NCBI GenBank assembly: GCA_949289345.1
Contig: CASENS010000088.1
Coordinates: forward strand, 1-64,000
Length of the DNA: 64,000 bases
Direction: 5' to 3'
DNA from: an uncultured Bacteroides sp.
GTDB taxonomy: Bacteria; Bacteroidota; Bacteroidia; Bacteroidales; Bacteroidaceae
The notes under the pieces: generated by a model
Told to the model about the DNA's origin: nothing
Seen by the model: the letters and a program-made list of their open reading frames with translations, nothing else
Databases searched by the model: none
Shown: piece after piece, positions 63,179 through 64,000 of the stretch
Numbering within the stretch: the stretch's first letter is position 1
Layout: each line of letters starts with the position of its first letter
Position numbers and translations under genes: made by a program

Positions 63179-64000
63179 ATGAGAATAGGAATTTTGACTT
63201 CCGGAGGTGATTGTCCGGGTATTAACGCGACCATCCGTGGCGTATGCAAGAAAGCCATTCTACATTATGGAATGGAGGTCATAGGCATTCATAGCGGCTT
63301 TCAAGGATTGATGACTAAAGAGACAGAACCTTTCACCATAACTTCTCTGTCCGGCTTGCTGACGCAGGGAGGCACGATATTGGGTACTTCCAGGGAAAAG
63401 CCTTTTAAACGCGGAGGGCTGATGGAAGGGGTAGACAAACCTGCACTCATTATGAAGAACATAAAAGAGTTAGGACTGGACTGCTTGGTGTGTATAGGCG
63501 GAAACGGCACACAAAAAACGACTGCCCGGTTTGTGGAAATGGGAGTGAACATTGTGGCCATTCCTAAGACTATCGATAATGACATTTGGGGAACAGACTT
63601 CTCCTTTGGTTTTGATACCGCTGTGAGTATAGCCACCGACGCCATTGATCGCCTGCACTTTACGGCAAGTTCCCATAAGCGGGTCATGGTCATTGAGGTA
63701 ATGGGGCACAATGCGGGCTGGATAGCGCTTTATGCGGGTATGGCCGGTGGAGGCGATGTAATTCTGATACCGGAGATACCTTATAGCATACACAACGTAG
63801 GCGAACTGATACTGAACCGTTTGAAGCAGGGAAAACCATATTCCATTGTGGTGGTGGCGGAAGGTATCCCTACGGACGGGCGGAAACGGGCTGGTGAGTA
63901 CATCGCTCAAGAGATAGAATATGAAACTGGTATCGAAACGCGCGAAACGGTGCTCGGATATATTCAACGGGGTGGTTCGCCTACACCTTTCGACCGCAAC
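63179..64000 (+). CDS. pfkA: 6-phosphofructokinase (partial, runs off the window)
   Basis: The first 274 residues of a PFK that phosphorylates fructose 6-phosphate in glycolysis. It starts MRIGILTSGGDCPGINATIRG, with GGTILGTSR, CIGGNGTQ (107-112), PKTIDNDI (129-136, catalytic Asp133), VIEVMGHNAGW, VVVAEG and VLGYIQRGGSPTPFDRN. The nucleotide-site residue equivalent to E. coli Asp103 is Asn109, Gly104 is kept (Gly110), and Gly124 is replaced by Lys130. This mix does not fit classical ATP-PFK or classical PPi-PFK. ATG at 63179-63181. Confidence 0.92.
   Translation, partial: MRIGILTSGGDCPGINATIRGVCKKAILHYGMEVIGIHSGFQGLMTKETEPFTITSLSGLLTQGGTILGTSREKPFKRGGLMEGVDKPALIMKNIKELGLDCLVCIGGNGTQKTTARFVEMGVNIVAIPKTIDNDIWGTDFSFGFDTAVSIATDAIDRLHFTASSHKRVMVIEVMGHNAGWIALYAGMAGGGDVILIPEIPYSIHNVGELILNRLKQGKPYSIVVVAEGIPTDGRKRAGEYIAQEIEYETGIETRETVLGYIQRGGSPTPFDRN

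Overview
The window looks like chromosome from a gut Bacteroides or a close Bacteroidales relative. The evidence is the repeated promoter -7 signature TAnnTTTG, the near absence of Shine-Dalgarno sequences, many lipoprotein signal peptides, fimbrillin (Mfa/FimA-type) and BACON domains, GldH, an alpha2-type glycyl-tRNA synthetase, and a set of genes typical of the group (cap-type HAD hydrolase, GH3-like protein, COG2509 flavoprotein). I cannot name the species from sequence alone. Everything is chromosomal housekeeping apart from one accessory block at about 4.2-17.6 kb. There is no CRISPR array, prophage, complete insertion sequence or SusC/SusD locus.

Layout. (1) 1-3.0 kb, minus strand: cysS, a hotdog thioesterase and a membrane-bound LytTR regulator in one operon, then the first codons of a secreted protein running off the left edge. 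(2) 3.3-4.0 kb: a small surface lipoprotein with its own terminator. (3) 4.2-17.6 kb: the main accessory locus, five consecutive lipoprotein genes from one promoter. The first three are paralogous proteins of about 1150 residues with the order lipoprotein signal, fimbrillin-like domain, BspA-type leucine-rich repeats, BACON domain, M64 (IgA-peptidase-like) metallopeptidase domain. The fourth is a stand-alone fimbrillin and the fifth carries seven bacterial Ig-like (BIG2) domains. The third large protein has lost both zinc histidines, so it looks like a pseudopeptidase. (4) 17.6-18.4 kb: a repeat-rich spacer. (5) 18.5-21.5 kb: acyl-CoA synthetase overlapping a PagL-like lipid A deacylase. (6) 21.5-24.1 kb, minus: conserved protein, rsmI, coiled-coil lipoprotein, and a HAD phosphatase without its cap. 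(7) 24.2-25.5 kb: AI-2E family transporter and tRNA-Lys. (8) 25.8-34.4 kb, minus: tetR, fabG, rluA-type synthase, S9 peptidase, COG2509 flavoprotein, MATE exporter, nucleotidyltransferase. (9) 34.5-37.5 kb: initiator tRNA, DUF6125-like protein, M13 peptidase. (10) 37.7-45.0 kb: purH, then mreB-mreC-mreD-mrdA-rodA. (11) 45.0-51.8 kb, minus: glyS-FKBP-metF-holB-ricT-gldH, tightly packed, behind a small outer membrane protein. (12) 52.4-59.1 kb: tricorn-like S41 protease, a foldback element, M16 peptidase. (13) 59.2-64 kb: prfB, GH3-like protein with an ABC ATPase, and phosphofructokinase running off the right edge.

The most interesting content is the five-gene adhesin/peptidase locus. All four fimbrillin-type N-termini keep a Thr-Arg step 24-30 residues after the lipidated cysteine, and the BIG2 protein ends in the same Trp-Glu-Asp-Asp motif that closes the fimbrillin domains. 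I infer a surface fibre or coat displaying leucine-rich repeats and peptidase domains, with one inactive member. Other notable structure: a 22-bp-unit intergenic repeat family in three places, a 192-bp foldback element inserted exactly at the stop codon of the M16 gene, a REP-like paired hairpin, and a triple 22-bp iteron-like array.
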